Assembly (NCBI GenBank): GCA_017632825.1
Contig: JAGBQP010000121.1
Coordinates: 1 to 10,008, forward strand
Source of the DNA: Prevotella sp.
Lineage (GTDB): Bacteria; Bacteroidota; Bacteroidia; Bacteroidales; Bacteroidaceae
DNA length: 10,008 nt
Direction: 5' to 3'
Shown here: positions 8,371-10,008 of the stretch, in pieces
How the letters are laid out: every line of letters starts with the position of its first letter
How positions within the stretch are numbered: the first letter of the stretch is position 1
The notes under the pieces: model-generated
The model's database searches: none
Told to the model about the DNA's origin: nothing
Seen by the model: the letters and a program-made list of their open reading frames with translations, nothing else
Program-made: the position numbers and the translations under genes

Positions 8371-8401
8371 CAAAAGTACAACAAAGATTGCAACTGCACA
8401 A
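8371..8401 (-). promoter_or_regulatory. Probable promoter of the receptor-permease-hemN-hemG operon
   Basis: On the minus strand ATTG (8402-8399) lies 20 bp upstream of TACTTTTG (8378-8371), fitting the Bacteroidota -33/-7 pattern with one mismatch in the -33 element. It predicts a start of transcription around 8365 and a leader of roughly 12 to 20 bases before the receptor ATG. The same TACTTTTG octamer serves tex. No clear Fur-type palindrome overlaps it by eye. Confidence 0.68.
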
Positions 8402-8520
8402 TCCCCATTTATGTGGATTTTTGCCAACTTTTGGTACCACCATAGGCCATATCGTCTCGTTTTTCGTCAGAAGGCATGCTTTTTCCGTCGTAAAAGTGCG
8501 GTAATTTGGAAAGAAAGTAG

Positions 8521-8528
8521 TACCTTTG
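8521..8528 (+). promoter_or_regulatory. Probable thrS promoter, -7 element
   Basis: TACCTTTG matches the Bacteroidota -7 consensus TAnnTTTG, 35 bases before the thrS ATG. This predicts an A/T-rich leader of about 30 bases with no Shine-Dalgarno sequence. A TTTG at 8505-8508 is too close (12 bp) to be a normal -33 element, and nothing better is visible at 19-21 bp, so the -33 part is weak. Confidence 0.6.
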
Positions 8529-8563
8529 TGCCCAATTTCAAACTTCAAACATATATTGTAGAT

Positions 8564-10008
8564 ATGGAAATCAAAATTACTTTTCCCGACGGTTCTGTTC
8601 GCTCGTATGAGCAGGGCGTTACGGGACTTCAGATTGCCGAGAGTATCTCACCGGCTCTGGCGCGCAGCGTTGTAAGCTGTGGTGTAAACGGTGAGACTGT
8701 AGAGCTGAACCGTCCCATCACCGAGGATGCTACCATTGCACTCTACAAGTTCGAAGACGAGGAAGGAAAGCACACCTTCTGGCACACCTCCGCCCACCTG
8801 TTGGCCGAGGCACTTCAGGAGTTGTATCCTGGCGTGCAGTTCGGTTTCGGCCCTGCAGTCGAGAATGGATTCTTCTACGACGTGCTGCTGCCCGACGGAC
8901 AGATGATAAAGGAGAGCGACTTCCCCACCATCGAAGCAAAAATGAAAGAACTGGCTGGCAAGAAGGAGCCTGTTGTTCGCCAAGAAGTGGCCAAGGCCGA
9001 TGCACTCAAGGAGTTTGCAGCTGCTGGTCAGACTTACAAGTGCGAGCATATTGAGCAGGATTTGGAAGACGGCACAATTACGACATACACACAGGGAGCT
9101 TTCACCGACCTCTGTCGTGGTCCTCACCTGATGGACACAGGCGAAATCAAGGCTGTGAAACTGACGAGCGTAGCTGGTGCCTTCTGGCGCGGTGATGCTA
9201 ACCGCGAGCAGATGCAGCGTCTGTACGGCATATCGTTCCCGAAGAAGAAGATGCTCGACGAGTACCTCGTTATGCTGGAAGAGGCCAAGAAGCGCGACCA
9301 CCGTAAAATTGGTAAGGAGATGGAGCTCTTCATGTTCTCCGAGCGTGTCGGTAAGGGTCTTCCCATCTGGTTACCGAAGGGAACAGACCTGCGCCTGCGC
9401 CTGCAGGATCATCTGCGTAAGGTTCAGAAGCGTTACGGTTATCAGGAGGTTATCACACCGCATATCGGTGGCAAGAGCCTTTATGTGACTTCTGGTCACT
9501 ATGCCCACTACGGCAAGGACTCCTTCCGTCCCATCACGACTCCCGAGGAGGGCGAGGAGTACATGCTGAAGCCCATGAACTGTCCGCATCACTGTGAAAT
9601 TTTCGCCAACAAGCCCCGTTCATACAAGGATTTGCCCCTGCGCATCGCCGAGTTTGGTACCGTTTACCGCTACGAGCAGTCTGGTGAGCTTCACGGTCTT
9701 ACGCGCGTACGTTCCTTTACACAGGATGATGCTCACCTCTTCTGCCGTCCTGACCAGGTAAAGCAGGAGTTCCTCAACGTGATGGATATCATTGGCGTCG
9801 TACTGACAGCCTTCGGCTTCAACTTCGAGGCACAGATTTCGCTGCGCGACCCCAACGACCACGAGAAGTACGTTGGTAGCGACGAAGACTGGGCACTGGC
9901 AGAGAAAGCCATTCAGGAGGCTTGTCAGGAGAAGGGTCTGCCTGCTAAGGTGGAATACGGCGAGACAGCCTTCTACGGTCCGAAGCTCGACTTCATGATT
10001 AAGGATGC
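8564..10008 (+). CDS. thrS: Threonyl-tRNA synthetase (5' part, cut by window edge)
   Basis: Class II aminoacyl-tRNA synthetase that charges tRNA-Thr. The frame stays open from the ATG at 8564 to the window edge, giving 481 residues of an expected roughly 640. The domains run in the normal order: N-terminal TGS domain (1-63), editing domain with the HxxxH pair (His74, His78) and CRGPH (Cys184, His188) that removes mischarged serine, a linker (about 225-250, [12 protein letters not shown]), and the first part of the catalytic core. The core shows KPMNCPHH with zinc ligand Cys340, motif 2 around [24 protein letters not shown] (368-391) with His391 as second zinc ligand, and [12 protein letters not shown] (466-477). 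Motif 3, the third zinc ligand and the anticodon-binding domain lie beyond the window. The start agrees with family N-termini and the promoter. It is divergent from the receptor operon and functionally unrelated. Confidence 0.97.
   Translation, partial: MEIKITFPDGSVRSYEQGVTGLQIAESISPALARSVVSCGVNGETVELNRPITEDATIALYKFEDEEGKHTFWHTSAHLLAEALQELYPGVQFGFGPAVENGFFYDVLLPDGQMIKESDFPTIEAKMKELAGKKEPVVRQEVAKADALKEFAAAGQTYKCEHIEQDLEDGTITTYTQGAFTDLCRGPHLMDTGEIKAVKLTSVAGAFWRGDANREQMQRLYGISFPKKKMLDEYLVMLEEAKKRDHRKIGKEMELFMFSERVGKGLPIWLPKGTDLRLRLQDHLRKVQKRYGYQEVITPHIGGKSLYVTSGHYAHYGKDSFRPITTPEEGEEYMLKPMNCPHHCEIFANKPRSYKDLPLRIAEFGTVYRYEQSGELHGLTRVRSFTQDDAHLFCRPDQVKQEFLNVMDIIGVVLTAFGFNFEAQISLRDPNDHEKYVGSDEDWALAEKAIQEACQEKGLPAKVEYGETAFYGPKLDFMIKD

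Larger units (their letters stand above)
8354..8563. other. Divergent intergenic region with helically phased T-tracts
   Basis: This 210-bp non-coding stretch separates the leftward receptor operon from thrS. It holds the operon promoter at the left and the thrS -7 element at the right. Between them, T-tracts begin at 8418, 8429, 8460 and 8480 on the plus strand, offsets of about 1, 4 and 6 DNA turns, an arrangement that can bend DNA. The last two tracts are part of a short direct repeat, TTTTTCGTC (8460-8468) and TTTTTCCGTC (8480-8489). An 8-bp palindrome TGGTACCA lies at about 8432-8439. No recognised operator, riboswitch or RNA gene is seen. Confidence 0.55.

Noticed and set aside
8354..8548. 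N-terminal extension of the receptor to Met 8548
   Set aside because: The extra 65 residues contain the predicted promoter, have no export signal at the front, and would bury the signal peptide.
8648..9301. 217-codon open frame on the minus strand inside thrS
   Set aside because: It lies fully antisense to a clear threonyl-tRNA synthetase, has no recognisable domain, and is explained by codon bias of the true gene.

Overview
The window looks like an ordinary chromosomal segment of a Bacteroidota bacterium, most likely an anaerobic Bacteroidales member such as Prevotella or a relative. The evidence is the protein families, start codons without Shine-Dalgarno sequences, and at least three copies of the Bacteroidota -7 promoter element (TAnnTTTG) placed just upstream of genes. 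Base composition is near 50% GC. There are no mobile elements, tRNA or rRNA genes, CRISPR arrays or broken genes that I can see. Genus assignment is inference.

Layout, left to right: a strong hairpin terminator (about 5-42) closes tex (65-2239, minus), an RNA-binding Tex/YhgF protein. A 60-bp gap (2240-2299) holds what looks like tex's own promoter, almost touching the start codon. Then comes a compact four-gene minus-strand operon, read in the order: TonB-dependent outer-membrane receptor (8353-6266), MFS inner-membrane permease (6261-5020), hemN (5030-3666) and hemG (3658-2300). Junctions are 4 bp, an 11-bp overlap and 7 bp, so cotranscription is very likely. A 210-bp divergent intergenic region (8354-8563) holds the operon promoter and the thrS promoter. 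thrS (8564 onward, plus) encodes threonyl-tRNA synthetase and runs off the right edge.

The most interesting point is the operon. It joins an outer-membrane receptor and an inner-membrane permease directly to two consecutive late heme-synthesis enzymes: HemN (coproporphyrinogen III to protoporphyrinogen IX) and HemG (protoporphyrinogen IX to protoporphyrin IX). I infer a possible salvage route in which an external porphyrin precursor, perhaps coproporphyrin(ogen), is imported and completed to heme. The plainer alternative is a siderophore uptake pair placed with heme genes because both belong to iron metabolism. The sequence alone cannot decide between these.
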